DNA of 64,000 bases from Acidobacteriota bacterium (GCA_003222675.1 QHWT01000048.1:1-64000); one strand, 5' to 3'; shown: positions 1-10,969, counted from the first letter of the stretch. Translations and numbers: made by a program. Notes: generated by a model not told the origin, from the letters alone.

Positions 1-128
1 AGGAATTGGTTCGCATTACGTCGCCAGCCAAGGGGCGCTCTGACAGGGTGTCTCGCTTCACTCCTTCGGCTCGATTGGACCGCCTAGAGGTGTGAGTGGT
101 GGACGCACCTGGCGGGCGCACTTCGAGT

Positions 129-1457
129 TCAGGCGGCAACCACCGTTTTCCCGAAGGCTGTCGTTGCGGACAGGACATCGGTCTCATGCTTCAACATCGC
201 ATCGGCCGCGAGCTTCTGCTCGGGTCGCAGCTCACCGTGAAACGTCGCCTGCAGCGGCTGTGCATTGTGACGCTCGTCGCGGACGACCATGCGAATGTTC
301 AGGTCCGTCAGGACCTGACGAACATCTGCCAGGCAGCCGCGCGGGAGACCGATGTGATGCGGATATTCCTCGGCGCAGCCGATGATGCGTGGCTTGTCGT
401 ATGTGGGCAGCCGCATCGCTTGCGCCTTGTAGAACTCTGGATTCTCGAATGCCGCGACACGCAGCAACTGGTTTCGCAGCCCCGGCGCCAATCCGTCCCT
501 GGTGACGTAGACCTCGTTGCCGAGGACGAGCTCAAGCGATTGAGGGAGGTCACCAGCAATCGGCAGCTCCTTTCTGCGTCGTGATGGCGGCGCTGTCCAC
601 GGCGCAGGGTCGTCATCCTCGGCCAGCGGAAGGTTCACGCCGAGGACACGGCCTCGTTGCTCGGCTTTGCGCACGACATCTTCGACATGTCCGCGTCGAA
701 TACGCCGTATCGCTGAAAGACAGGTCCATTGATCGTGATGCGGGATGCCGTGGTCGTCGAGGAAGACGCTGTTGCCGTCACTGCGGCGGTGCTTCTGCAG
801 CGGCAATGCGATCAGATTGCCGAATCCACCATGTGGCAGGGTGTCTTGATTCGGAAAGAACCTGTCGTACGAATCGAAACCGATGTCCGGCCGACGTTCC
901 ATCGTCTCGGTCAGGATGTAGCAGCCGAGCTTTCTCGCGAGTGCAGCAGGCACCGCCTCTTCGAAGAATAGCCAGGCGTGGCCGCCCCGCCCCGAACGCG
1001 ACCGCTCGAGTGCAGCCGAAAGATCCATCCTGCCGCACGTGTCCATAAACGCGGTAGAGTCGTCGAGCCGACGGCTCTTGTCGAAGTCGACCGCCAGGAA
1101 CAAGCACGTCTCATCCAGGAGCATCGGGTAAACACCAGCCACGAACGGTTGACCGGCGTCGTCCCGGCCGGAAAGGTGCCATCGGATCACTTCATCGGTG
1201 ACCGGCAGGAAGCGACGGTTTGGGCACTCCGCGCATTTGACGCGCGGCTTTTCGCAGATGCCGCGCACCCACTCGTTGGCGCACGCGGGTGCATAGCCGG
1301 ACTTCCCGGTCTTGGGGCTCTCGAACCGACGCGGGCAAACGTCCTCACGCCCGCGAAAGAGAGACCGGAACAACGCGATCTTCTCCCCGGGCGAGGAGAG
1401 CTGATGGACGAGACGTCGATCTTGATCCACTGCCTCAGTCGAGCTCGGATCTCGCAC
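129..1457 (-). pseudogene. Truncated AEP-TOTE-type archaeo-eukaryotic primase fused to the start of an SF2 helicase
   Basis: Protein shows AEP motif I (FLAVDFDK, DxD), motif II (SRSGRGGHAWLFF) and the FDSYDRFFPNQD segment, then begins a helicase Walker A (TAFGKTVVAA) and stops at TGA immediately after it. Confidence 0.75.
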
Positions 1458-1639
1458 GAGATGATGTCATCGTCACGGCATACCGATCAAACCTCTGGAT
1501 CGTGAGGTTCGCGAATCAGTGTCGACGCCGGCCGCGGGTAGCGTGAAGGGTAGCTCTCTGGCCCAACAAGCGCGGAAGATGGAGGGCCGTGAACGATGGA
1601 GGGCGGGAAAATCTCGAACGATTTCGGCGGAAGGGGGAT

Positions 1640-1729
1640 TCGAAGCACCGGCTACTCGGTTCCGAGAGTCGAATTCGGAAGAGAAACCGAGTGACCCGGC
1701 AGACTGAGTTTTGCGGATTTTCTTAGGAA
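1640..1729 (-). other. Degenerate tRNA-like remnant
   Basis: ggattcgaa, ctcggttccgag and accgagtg......cagactgag resemble T-, anticodon- and D-arm pieces of the antisense tRNA-Pro; 1683-1729 aligns to 18082-18128 at 37/47. Confidence 0.35.
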
Positions 1730-1829
1730 GGCGAACGGAACGGAGCGAGCCGGCGAAGCGCGAGCGGAGTGGAGGGAGCTTAAGCGAGGCGCCGGAGGGC
1801 ACCGCCGCGAAGCGGCGGCGCCGAGCGCC

Positions 1830-1884
1830 AAAATTGGTCGGGGCGAGAGGATTCGAACCTACGACCCCTCGGTCCCGAACCGAG
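1830..1884 (-). repeat. Partial tRNA-Pro 3' copy (direct repeat of 18127-18181)
   Basis: aaaattggtcggggcga[g/t]aggattcgaacctacgacccctcggtcccgaaccgag; 54/55 identical to the 3' part and flank of the full tRNA-Pro; no 5' acceptor strand found. Confidence 0.8.
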
Positions 1885-2297
1885 GCACGACATCTGAATT
1901 GGAGGCCGGAGTACGGGCTCCGATTCGCGGAGCCGCCACCGAGCTACCATCAGGCTAACGGTTCGCGGAGGCAGTGGAAGACCTGCGAGAGCCCACACAG
2001 GCCCCACGGTATCGCTGCCATGCGTCGAGTTTTTAGGGAATGTCGCCGCCGCGTGAAGACGGCGATGGAGCCGTTATGAGCACCGACTACCGCTTCCAAA
2101 TCAACGGGGACGTCCTGCCGCTCGTCTTCCTGACGTCGCATCAATTCACCTTACAGCCCCACCACCAAAACAAACTGGTAGCTTTCTACCGTTGCTAGTG
2201 CTGCGTCGTCGCAAGCGGCAGATTCAAACCTCAGAGTCGTTCGTCTCTGCTGACCAGCCGCCGCGCCGAAACGCGTCATGACTTTCATCGCCTCCTC

Positions 2298-3824
2298 CTA
2301 GCCGAACACCGAGACGGGCATTGTGGAGAACTGATCGATGCGTGGCCGAAACTCCATGTACGGGAGGATGTCGCGCCCGATCTCGATGCCGGGGGCTGCT
2401 TCTGTGAGCGCGAGCGCGTCCTGGTTCAGGCGGAAGACAGCTCGCTCGGTGATATATAGCACTTCCTGGCCGGTCTTCCTCGCGTACGACGCAGCGAACG
2501 TGATGCTGTCCACCTGCTTGACGAACTTACGCACCTTGCCCGGTCGCACGACTGCCAGGCGGCCGTCGGACCACGCCAGTTCGGTGCCCTGCGCATCGAA
2601 CGACCCGCAGAAGACGACTTTGTGCGCATACTGCGCGATCTCGATGAAGCCGCCAGGACCAATGATGTTCCCCCCGAGATGAGACACGTTGACGTTTCCG
2701 GCTTCATCGATCTCACCCATGCCGAGAAAAGCGATATCCACTCCGCCGCCGCTGTAGAAATCGAACTGATCGACGGAGGACACGATTGCGTCAGCGTTAC
2801 GCGCCGCGCCAAAGAGCCTGCCGTCGAGCAGGCGGCCGTTGTGCGCGCCCTGCTCGACGCTCATCCACAACTCGCCCGCGTTCCCCTGTTCCGCGATAAC
2901 GCCAAAGATGCCGCCCGGTATGCCGAAGCCAAAGTTGAGAGAGGCGCCTGGTCTCAGCTCCATGGCAGCCCTCCGGGCGATGATTCGTCGTTCGAGTTTC
3001 GAGGGAACCTCCGCAGGCGAAACTCCCAAGGGAGCGCGCAGCGAACCGCCGATTGTCGGATCGTAGGCGAGCCCGTAGAACTGCGTCTGCAGCGGCTCCT
3101 CGACCACGGCATCCACCATGATGCCGGGCACGCGCACGCGCCGCGGGTGCAGAGAGCCGGCTTCGAGAACCTGCCGAACTTGCGCAACGACCCGGCCGCC
3201 GCTGTTGTGCGCGGCGAGCGCCATGCTGTGGATATCGAGATCGACCGCTTCCTCCTCCGGGCTCAGATTGCCGCGAGTGTCGGCAAACGTCGCGCGGATG
3301 ATCGCCACATCGACGCGGAACGGCTTGTAATGCAGCACCTCGTGACCGTCTATCTCGAGGCGTTCGAGCACCTGCTCCTTACTTCGTCGATTGCATCGGC
3401 CGCCGCCGTGACGTGGGTCGACGAATGTTCCCAGACCGGTCTGCGTAAAGAGGCCGGGCCGGCCGGCGCCAATCTCGCGCAGCAGTTGCTGTATGACCCC
3501 GCCCGGCAGACAATACGCCTCCACCTTCTCGTCGCGTACGAGGTGCTGCATCTTCGGCGACCACGTGAAGTGCGCAGCGATCACCTTGCGAACCATACCC
3601 TCATGGGCGAAGCGGTTCGTGCCCAGCGCCCCCCGGTCGCCAAGGCCAAGCGAATGCACGAGCGTGAGATCCTTCGGGTGCCCGGATTCCAAAAACCGTG
3701 TCTCGAGGGCAGCGAAGATGCTTTCGGCCGAGATCATGCCGGCGCCGTTGCCGCTGATGGCGACCGTTTGTCCGTCGCCCACCATTTCAGCCGCATCGGC
3801 GGCACTGACGAATCGAGTCGACAT
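2298..3824 (-). CDS. Acyl-CoA:acetate/propionate CoA-transferase family protein
   Basis: Full-length two-half CoA-transferase (VGDGQTVAISGNGAG; SVEQGAHNG with candidate catalytic Glu); start MSTRFVSAADAAEM chosen inside the longer ORF. Confidence 0.85.
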   Translation of the reverse strand: MSTRFVSAADAAEMVGDGQTVAISGNGAGMISAESIFAALETRFLESGHPKDLTLVHSLGLGDRGALGTNRFAHEGMVRKVIAAHFTWSPKMQHLVRDEKVEAYCLPGGVIQQLLREIGAGRPGLFTQTGLGTFVDPRHGGGRCNRRSKEQVLERLEIDGHEVLHYKPFRVDVAIIRATFADTRGNLSPEEEAVDLDIHSMALAAHNSGGRVVAQVRQVLEAGSLHPRRVRVPGIMVDAVVEEPLQTQFYGLAYDPTIGGSLRAPLGVSPAEVPSKLERRIIARRAAMELRPGASLNFGFGIPGGIFGVIAEQGNAGELWMSVEQGAHNGRLLDGRLFGAARNADAIVSSVDQFDFYSGGGVDIAFLGMGEIDEAGNVNVSHLGGNIIGPGGFIEIAQYAHKVVFCGSFDAQGTELAWSDGRLAVVRPGKVRKFVKQVDSITFAASYARKTGQEVLYITERAVFRLNQDALALTEAAPGIEIGRDILPYMEFRPRIDQFSTMPVSVFG

Positions 3825-3837
3825 GAGCCTCCAATCT

Positions 3838-4638
3838 TCAGAGGTTGCGAAAGATCGGTCTTCGCTTTTCGAGAAAAGCGCGGACACCCTCCTTGCAATC
3901 GGCCGTGCCGGACGCTTGCGCGGCGGCACTGGCATGGTGATGTGCGAAGTCGCCGTGCATTGTCGCCAGAATGCCCTTGGTCAGCGCGATAGCACCAGGC
4001 GCGTTGGCACACAGCCTCTCCAGCCAGGTCGCGAGTTGATTCTCCAAATCCGCCTGGCTGTCGGCCACTGCAGTAACGAGGCCCCACTCAAGCGCCTGCT
4101 CCGCCGTGATGGACTCGCCCAGGAGCGTCATGTGGCGCGCACGCGCGACGCCAATCGTCTCGGCAAGACGGCGCACTCCACCCCACCCCGAGATCATCCC
4201 GAGCGCGACCTCCGGCACGCCGAGTGTTGTGGACTTCTGCGCGATGCGCAGGTCGGTGGCAAGCGCCAGTTCCAGGCCGCCGCCGAACGCGTGCCCGGAG
4301 AGCGCCGCGACGACCGGCACCGGCAGGCTGGCCAGTCGATTCAGCAGGCGAATACCAGGAAGAATCCAGCGTTCGGCCATGTCTTGCGGCGACAGCGATC
4401 CCCAGGCTTCGATGTCTCCGCCCGCGCTGAAGAACCGGCCACGTCCGCGAAGCACCACGGCGCGAATTTCACGGTCCGACTCGATTTCGTCGAGACGCTC
4501 CGCCAGCGCCGCGATCATCGTCATGGTCAGCGCGTTCGCCTTGTCCGGCCGGTTGAGCTCGATCTCCGCCCAGATGGCGCCGTTTCGGTCGGCGCGGTGA
4601 TAGAGGATCTCGGAGCCTCGGTGCGCGTCTGAGACCAT
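3838..4638 (-). CDS. Enoyl-CoA hydratase/isomerase family protein
   Basis: Crotonase motifs: LNRPDKANALTMTM, SAGGDIEAWG, ALSGHAFGGGLELALATDLRIA. Confidence 0.88.
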   Translation of the reverse strand: MVSDAHRGSEILYHRADRNGAIWAEIELNRPDKANALTMTMIAALAERLDEIESDREIRAVVLRGRGRFFSAGGDIEAWGSLSPQDMAERWILPGIRLLNRLASLPVPVVAALSGHAFGGGLELALATDLRIAQKSTTLGVPEVALGMISGWGGVRRLAETIGVARARHMTLLGESITAEQALEWGLVTAVADSQADLENQLATWLERLCANAPGAIALTKGILATMHGDFAHHHASAAAQASGTADCKEGVRAFLEKRRPIFRNL

Positions 4639-4695
4639 CGTTCGCTCCTGTCATCAATTCGATGCAATCCGACGCGATCCTATAATCGTACCGAA

Positions 4696-5863
4696 GTGAT
4701 CGCTCCGGCTCGAGCAGATTCATCCCGGTATCCTCCCGGACCTCGCGGTTATCCATTCCTGGGTGTGCTGCCCCAGCTCCGTTCCGATCCGATTCGTACG
4801 TTTCTCGACGCTGCGGATCGCTACGGCGACGTCGTGCATCTCAAGGCAGGCCCGTATCACGGATTTCTGCTGTCGGATCCGGCGGACATCAAACATGTGC
4901 TCCAGGACAACACCCGCAACTACCACAGGAGTCCGCTCTACGATCGAGTCAGGGACGGGCTCGGCCTGCCGCAGCGGCGTCTCGCGCAGCCCGCGTTCCA
5001 CCATCAGCGGCTGATCACGATGGCGGACGCGATGGCCGACTGCACGGAGCAGATGCTCGAGCGCTGGGAGCACACGGCCTCGGCGGGGGAGACGATCGAC
5101 GTGGTCGCCGAAATGATGGCGCTGACGCAGGCCATCATCGTGCGAACGATGTTCAGCACGGACCTCGGCGTGACCGCCGGGATCGTCAATCGCACCTGGC
5201 CGATCATCAATCGACGGATTGGTGAGACGTTCTGGTCAACGAAGCTCGAGACGCGGCTGCCACTGCCGGCCAATCGCCGCTTCAGGAGCGCCCTGCGGGA
5301 GCTCGACACTGTCGTCTATCGAATCATCGCGGACCGCCGCCAGACCCGCCGCGACGAACCGGACTGCTGTCGATGTTTCTCTCGGCGCGCGACGACGAGA
5401 CCGGGACCGGCATGACCGACCGGCAACTTCGCGATGAAGTCATGACGATGCTGCTCGCTGGACACGAGACGACGTCGCTCGCGCTCTCGTGGACGTACTA
5501 CCTGCTGTCCCGGCACCCCGACATCGAACGGAGTATCGAGGACGAAGTCGATCGCGTGATCGGAGACCGGCGGCCCGCGTTCGCGCATGTGGATCATCTG
5601 ATCTACACGCGGCGGGTGCTCGAGGAATCGCTGCGGCTGTATCCCCCGGCGTGGGGGTTCTCACGCCTGGCGCTCGGCGATGATGAGACTGGCGGATTTC
5701 GCGTCCCGCAGGGCTCGATTGTGTTTCTGATCCCATTCGTCGTCCATCGCAGGCCGAACCTGTGGCCGGATCCGGACCGCTTCGATCCGGACCGATTCGC
5801 ACCAGAGCGCGATGCCGCGCGGCCACGGTTCGCCTACATCCCGATGGGCGGTCCCCGCGGCTG
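4696..5863 (+). pseudogene. Cytochrome P450, frameshifted and truncated at the heme-binding loop
   Basis: PRGYPFLGVLPQLRSDP...; frameshift near 5340-5373; I-helix AGHETTS and ExxR (EESLR) present; ends YIPMGGPRG* where the Cys-containing heme motif should follow. Confidence 0.8.
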
Positions 5864-5871
5864 ATCCCTGA

Positions 5872-6759
5872 TTACGGCTGCTGGGTGTCAGGGATGATTT
5901 CCGTAAGCGACGGATCCATGCGGCTCGAGCGCGCGGCGTGGTTCGCGGCCGCACGCCAGGCAAAATGGTCGCGCACCTCTTGCCATGACGTGACGCGCGG
6001 ATAGGCCGTCTCGGCGGCATTGTGAGGCGCTGAGAACAGCACGGGCTTTCCCTTGAATCGGGCGAAGTGCCGCGAGCGGTCATCGATCAGATAGTGAGCG
6101 TCGAGGATGCTCTTGTCGCCGCAGAAGACGATGTGCGACGGTGGAATGAACGGAAAGTGGCGGCGCAGCCACCGGTATTTCGCATCGAAGGAACACGGAA
6201 CGTCCATCGCGGCCGACGCAACGAACACTTCGTAGCGTTCCGCCAGCTCGCGGACGACCGCCTGGCACTCCGGTAACACTTCGAGATCTTCAAAGAAGGA
6301 CGCGTCGAGCATCGCCTCCGCGGCCGCACGATGCGCCGGCGGAATGCAGTCCTCGAGGTGACGTCCGCGGACATCGGCCGGGGTGAGGCTCGTGCCGTAC
6401 GCGGCATTGTATCGGCGCAAATGCTCCGCGAGCGCGTCGGCCATCACTTCATCCATGTCGATGGCGATCCGGCACCGGCGCTCTCGATTCGCGCCGCGGC
6501 TGTCGTGCACCGCCTTCAGAACCGCGACCGTCGAGACGAGGATGATGACCGCCGTGTTTGCGGCGACGACCGCGGTCGCCTGATTCAGCACGCCGTACGC
6601 GAACCACAAGCAGGCGCCGGCGAGCAGCAACGCCAGCATGCCCATCGAGAGATCGCGGCCGCCCTGGCGGCGGACTTTCAGCACCTGCGGAAGGAACGAC
6701 AGCGCGCTGCAGGCCGCACCGGCCGTGCCAATCAACGCGCTCCAGCTGACGTCAATCAT
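5872..6759 (-). CDS. SemiSWEET (PQ-loop) domain fused to a HAD-type 5'(3')-deoxyribonucleotidase-like domain
   Basis: N-terminal ~88 aa with three hydrophobic helices and SFLPQVLKV PQ motif; C-terminal IAIDMDEVMADALAEHLRRYN HAD motif I and GDKSILDAHYLIDD motif. Confidence 0.75.
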   Translation of the reverse strand: MIDVSWSALIGTAGAACSALSFLPQVLKVRRQGGRDLSMGMLALLLAGACLWFAYGVLNQATAVVAANTAVIILVSTVAVLKAVHDSRGANRERRCRIAIDMDEVMADALAEHLRRYNAAYGTSLTPADVRGRHLEDCIPPAHRAAAEAMLDASFFEDLEVLPECQAVVRELAERYEVFVASAAMDVPCSFDAKYRWLRRHFPFIPPSHIVFCGDKSILDAHYLIDDRSRHFARFKGKPVLFSAPHNAAETAYPRVTSWQEVRDHFAWRAAANHAARSSRMDPSLTEIIPDTQQP

Positions 6760-6831
6760 TGTTGATTCCCATTACGTCCAGAATCGCCTGCGCGGCTCGA
6801 TTCTGTCCAATGAAACATTTGGCACACTCTG

Positions 6832-6846
6832 ATAACCTGAGGTTAT
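6832..6846. promoter_or_regulatory. Perfect 15-bp palindrome, candidate LysR-type regulator box
   Basis: ATAACCT-G-AGGTTAT, fits T-N11-A; overlaps the first codon of the LysR gene. Confidence 0.55.
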
Positions 6847-7816
6847 GGATATCGAGCTCGCGGATCTCCAGGCGCTGCTCGTTCTGGCGGAGACGCTGCA
6901 TTTCGGCCGGGCCGCGGATCGTCTGCACGTCTCGCAGCCAGCGCTCAGCAAGCGGATCCGGCGGATGGAAAGCAGGATCGGCGGGGCGCTGCTGGTCCGC
7001 GGCTATCGCGATGTGCGGCTCACGGAGGCCGGTCGGCTGCTCGCGAACCGGAGTCGTCACCTGATCGCGGAGGCCGCCGCCACGCTGGCGTTGACCGAGC
7101 GGGCGGCGCGCGGGGAAGCCGGGCTGCTTCGGATCGGCTTCGGGATTGCCAGCATCTTCGGCCTGCTGCCTGAAGTCGTCCAGCGGTTTCGCCGCGCGCA
7201 TCCGGAGGTGCAGCTCCACCTTCGTGACATGTCGACACCCGATCAGATCGACGCGCTCGTCAGTGGCGAGATCGACGTCGGCTTCATCCGTCATCGCGCG
7301 ACCGACGACCGGCTGCAATTGCGGTACGTCCTCGACGAGCGCCTCGTCGCCGCCCTGGGCCCGCACAGCCGCTGGGACACGCGCGCCGGCTTGCGCTCGG
7401 TGGCTTCCGAACCGTTCATCATCATCGCGCGGTCGCGATCCGCAAGCTTCTATGACCACGTGCTGAGCGTGTCCGCGGCCGCAGGCTTCGCGCCGCGGAT
7501 CGTTCAAGAGGCGGACGAGCTGTTCACCATCGTCTCGCTCGTGCGCTCGGGACTGGGTGTCTCGCTGGTCCCGCGATCGGCGGCGCTGATGCGCCTGCCG
7601 GGCGTCCGCTTTTACGAGCTGGGCATGCCGGAGGCGGCATGGAACATCGCGCTGGCGTGGCACCGCGACTCGGATCGCGTGCCGCTGGTGCGGCGATTCG
7701 TTGAAGCCGTGCCGCCTGCGCCGGTCAGGCTGGATCGTGGCGTAAGCCGCCGACCGGCGCGATCGAAGCCGCGCGGCGCGGACGGAGACACGAGCGGCGC
7801 GAAGAATGCGAGGTGA
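6845..7816 (+). CDS. LysR family transcriptional regulator
   Basis: N-terminal HTH (LHFGRAADRLHVSQPALSKRIRRMESRIGGALLVR) plus substrate-binding domain. Confidence 0.92.
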   Translation: MDIELADLQALLVLAETLHFGRAADRLHVSQPALSKRIRRMESRIGGALLVRGYRDVRLTEAGRLLANRSRHLIAEAAATLALTERAARGEAGLLRIGFGIASIFGLLPEVVQRFRRAHPEVQLHLRDMSTPDQIDALVSGEIDVGFIRHRATDDRLQLRYVLDERLVAALGPHSRWDTRAGLRSVASEPFIIIARSRSASFYDHVLSVSAAAGFAPRIVQEADELFTIVSLVRSGLGVSLVPRSAALMRLPGVRFYELGMPEAAWNIALAWHRDSDRVPLVRRFVEAVPPAPVRLDRGVSRRPARSKPRGADGDTSGAKNAR

Positions 7817-7920
7817 TTCGCGCACAGAGCTTCTGATCGCGGAGATCGCGGTGTCCAGTCGCTTGCGCCAGGACTCAATCGCTATACTGAGAGCTTCTGC
7901 GCAGGCAAAGGAGTGCAAGT

Positions 7921-9483
7921 GTGAGTGATGGCGATTGTTCTGAATCGGTTGATAACGGTCGCCCTTGGGTCAGCCGGCGGCGGTTCAATGCGGCGGTAGC
8001 CGCCGGAGCCGCATATACGGCGTTCACCTCGATCGACGCGACCGGCTTTGCCGCACAGGCATCGGAGCCACCAGTCCAAGCAGAGCTCTGCGAAATGAGC
8101 GCCGTCGAACTGGCCTCGCGCATGGCCCGCAAGCAGGTGTCGGCGCGCGAGGTCATGACCGCGCACCTGGCTCACATCGAACGCGTCAATCCCAAGGTCA
8201 ACGCTATCGTCACGCTGGTGGCCGAACAGGCGATGGCAGGCGCGGCCAGGGCCGACGAGGCCATCATGCGTCGGCAGCCGATTGGGGTGTTGCACGGCCT
8301 GCCGGTCGCGCACAAGGATCTCGTGGATACGGCGGGCATTCGAACGACCTACGGGTCGCCGTTCTACCGCGACAACGTGCCGACGCGCGACGCACTCATC
8401 GTGACGAGGATGCGCGCGGCTGGAGCCATCACCGTCGGCAAGACGAACACGCCCGAGTTCGGTGCCGGGTCGCAGACCTTCAATACCGTGTTCGGGCCGA
8501 CGCGGAATCCATTCGACGTGACGAAGACATGCGGCGGCAGCAGCGGCGGAGCGGCCGTCGCGGTGGCCGCCCGCATGCTGCCGCTCGCCGACGGCAGCGA
8601 CACGGGAGGCTCGCTTCGCAATCCGCCGGCATTCTGCAACGTGGTCGGATTGCGGCCTTCGCCTGGCCGTGTGGCCAGCGAGTCCACGTCGTGGTCGCCG
8701 CTCTCGGTGAGTGGGCCGATCGCGCGAACGGTTGCAGACGTCGCGTTGTTCCTCAGGGCTATCGCAGGACCCGACCCTCGGAGTCCCCTTTCGATCAACG
8801 AAGACCCGGCGAAGTTCCGGGCACCGCTCGAAAGGGACTTCAGGGGTGTTCGCGTTGGCTGGTGGCGCGGCCTGGGCGGTATTCCGTTCGAGCCGGAGGT
8901 CCGCCGTGTGGTCGATGCCAATCGGAAGGTCTTCGAGGATCTGGGTTGCGTTGTCGACGAGGCGGAACCGGACTTCACCGGCCTCGACGAGGCTTTTCCG
9001 CTGCTTCGATACGTCGGCAATCATTCGAGGTATGCGCCGCTCATCCGCCAGCGGCCGGAGTGGGTCAAGGACACGATCAAATTCGAAGTCGCGCAGGCGG
9101 AGCGTGCCGGCGGCGCCGACATCAGCCGGGCGCTCGCACGGCAGGCCCGGATGTTCAATCAGAGTCGTGAGTTCTTTGAGCGGTACGCGTACTTCATCCT
9201 GCCCGTCACACAAGTCGAACCGTTTGATGTGAACACACCTTATCCAACCGGGATTGCCGGCACCGCGATGGCCACCTACATCGACTGGATGCGATCGTGC
9301 TGGTACGTGACCATGATGACGAACCCGGCGATCTCAGTGCCCGCGGGATTCTCCGCGACCGGGCTACCGGTCGGCTTACAGATTGTCGGCCGTCATCGGG
9401 ACGAGTTGAGCGTCCTGCAGCTCGCGCACGCGTTCGAGCAGGCTACGCGACACGGCAGACGGCAACCGTCGCTGCTCGCGTAG
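7921..9483 (+). CDS. Amidase (amidase signature family) with Tat-like leader
   Basis: Signature GGSSGGAAVAVAARMLPLADGSDTGGSLRNPP, catalytic HKDLVD Lys; SRRRFN leader; GTG start. Confidence 0.9.
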   Translation: MSDGDCSESVDNGRPWVSRRRFNAAVAAGAAYTAFTSIDATGFAAQASEPPVQAELCEMSAVELASRMARKQVSAREVMTAHLAHIERVNPKVNAIVTLVAEQAMAGAARADEAIMRRQPIGVLHGLPVAHKDLVDTAGIRTTYGSPFYRDNVPTRDALIVTRMRAAGAITVGKTNTPEFGAGSQTFNTVFGPTRNPFDVTKTCGGSSGGAAVAVAARMLPLADGSDTGGSLRNPPAFCNVVGLRPSPGRVASESTSWSPLSVSGPIARTVADVALFLRAIAGPDPRSPLSINEDPAKFRAPLERDFRGVRVGWWRGLGGIPFEPEVRRVVDANRKVFEDLGCVVDEAEPDFTGLDEAFPLLRYVGNHSRYAPLIRQRPEWVKDTIKFEVAQAERAGGADISRALARQARMFNQSREFFERYAYFILPVTQVEPFDVNTPYPTGIAGTAMATYIDWMRSCWYVTMMTNPAISVPAGFSATGLPVGLQIVGRHRDELSVLQLAHAFEQATRHGRRQPSLLA

Positions 9484-9615
9484 TTTGGCGACACATCTGC
9501 CCGGCAGTTGCCGAGTGTTCGAGATACGCAAAGCGATGTTACACCTCAGTATCGCGCATCGACTTGGCATCATTGGCGTGATTGTCGTCGTGACGAGCGC
9601 CGTGCGCGGTCAATG

Positions 9616-10969
9616 GTGGTGCTCACTCCTGAATACGAACGAGTCCGCCATTACGAGGGGATCTACGAGGACGAGGGGGGCGGCACGCTGCAAATCACAG
9701 CGTCTCCGCGGGACAACGTCCTCGTCGCGGTCCTCGACGGCGCGAAGTATCCGCTGAAGACCGTGGGCGCAGATCTCTTCACCAACAACACCGGGCAGCG
9801 CGTCAAGTTTTCGCTCGAGACGGGGCACGAGGGGTACAGGCTGCTGGACAGCGCCGAGCCGGGACGGCTGTACCGTCGGATTGGTGCTCGTACCCCGCTG
9901 GATGAGCGCATCTGGTATCCCCGGACGCATTCGAGACTTGGCTACAAGTACGCTCCGCCCCTGCCGCGGGACGATGGGCTGCCGGTTGGCGCTGTTGAAG
10001 GGCCGCTGCTTGATCTCACGCGCCTGCGCGAGATGGGCGAGGCGATCGCCGCCGGAAGTTATCCCGACGTGCACAGCGTCCTTGTTGCACAACGCGGGCG
10101 CCTGGTCTTCGAGGAGTACTTCTACGAGTACGACGGCAAGTCGCGACACGCCTTTCGTTCCGCCACCAAGCGCGTTGTGTCCGCACTGGTGGGACTCGCG
10201 ATCGCGAAAAGGACTGCTCAACGATCTTCGACAGCCGGTGCTGCCGCTGTTCGCCGACGAGTATCCGCAGATTGCACACCTGACACGATGCGAAACGCCG
10301 TATCAAGGTCGAAGACCTGCTGACGATGCGGGCGGGGCTCGACTGCGATGATCGGAACCAGGCGTCGCCCGGCAACGAAACCAGGATGGGGCGCAGCGAC
10401 GACTGCGTGAAGTTCACGCTCGACCTGCCGATGCGCAGCGAGCCTGGCACGTCGTCGTCGTACTGTTCCGGCGCCGTTATCGTGCTGGGTCGCCTGATCG
10501 AGAAAGTGTCAGGCGAACCGCTCGAAACATTCGCTCGCAAGCACCTGTTCGAGCCGCTCGGCATCCGCAACTTCGAGTGGCGGTTCGACCGGACCGGTCC
10601 AGCATCAACACCTTCTGCCAGCTCTCGCTCACACCGCGCGACATGGTGAAGATTGGACTGTTGTATATGAACGGCGGAAAGTGGGATGGCCGTCAGGTGC
10701 TCGCCGCGGAGTGGGTCAACGTGTCCACACGGCGGCACACTTCCGTAGACGATACCGACTATGGCTACCTCTGGTGGCGGCCATACCTCAACGTGACCGG
10801 CGGACGGCACTCCGCAATCATGGCGACAGGGAATGGTGGACAGAAGATCTTCTTGTGGCCCGAATTGGATTTGGTCGTCGTGATGACAGGAGGCAATTAC
10901 AACACCTCCTCCCCTGCGAACACGCTTGCGATCAAGTACATCCTCCCGCCGCTCAACGCCGGACGGTAA
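9616..10969 (+). pseudogene. Serine hydrolase / beta-lactamase class C-like, multiply frameshifted
   Basis: SATK motif near 10160, YCSG near 10460, C-terminal LWWRPY...ATGNGGQKIF; segments lie in different frames with breaks near 10200, 10310 and 10600. Confidence 0.75.

Noticed and set aside
2622-3992. 456-aa plus-strand ORF opposite the CoA-transferase
   Set aside because: Antisense to a well-supported gene; low-complexity Arg/His-rich translation.
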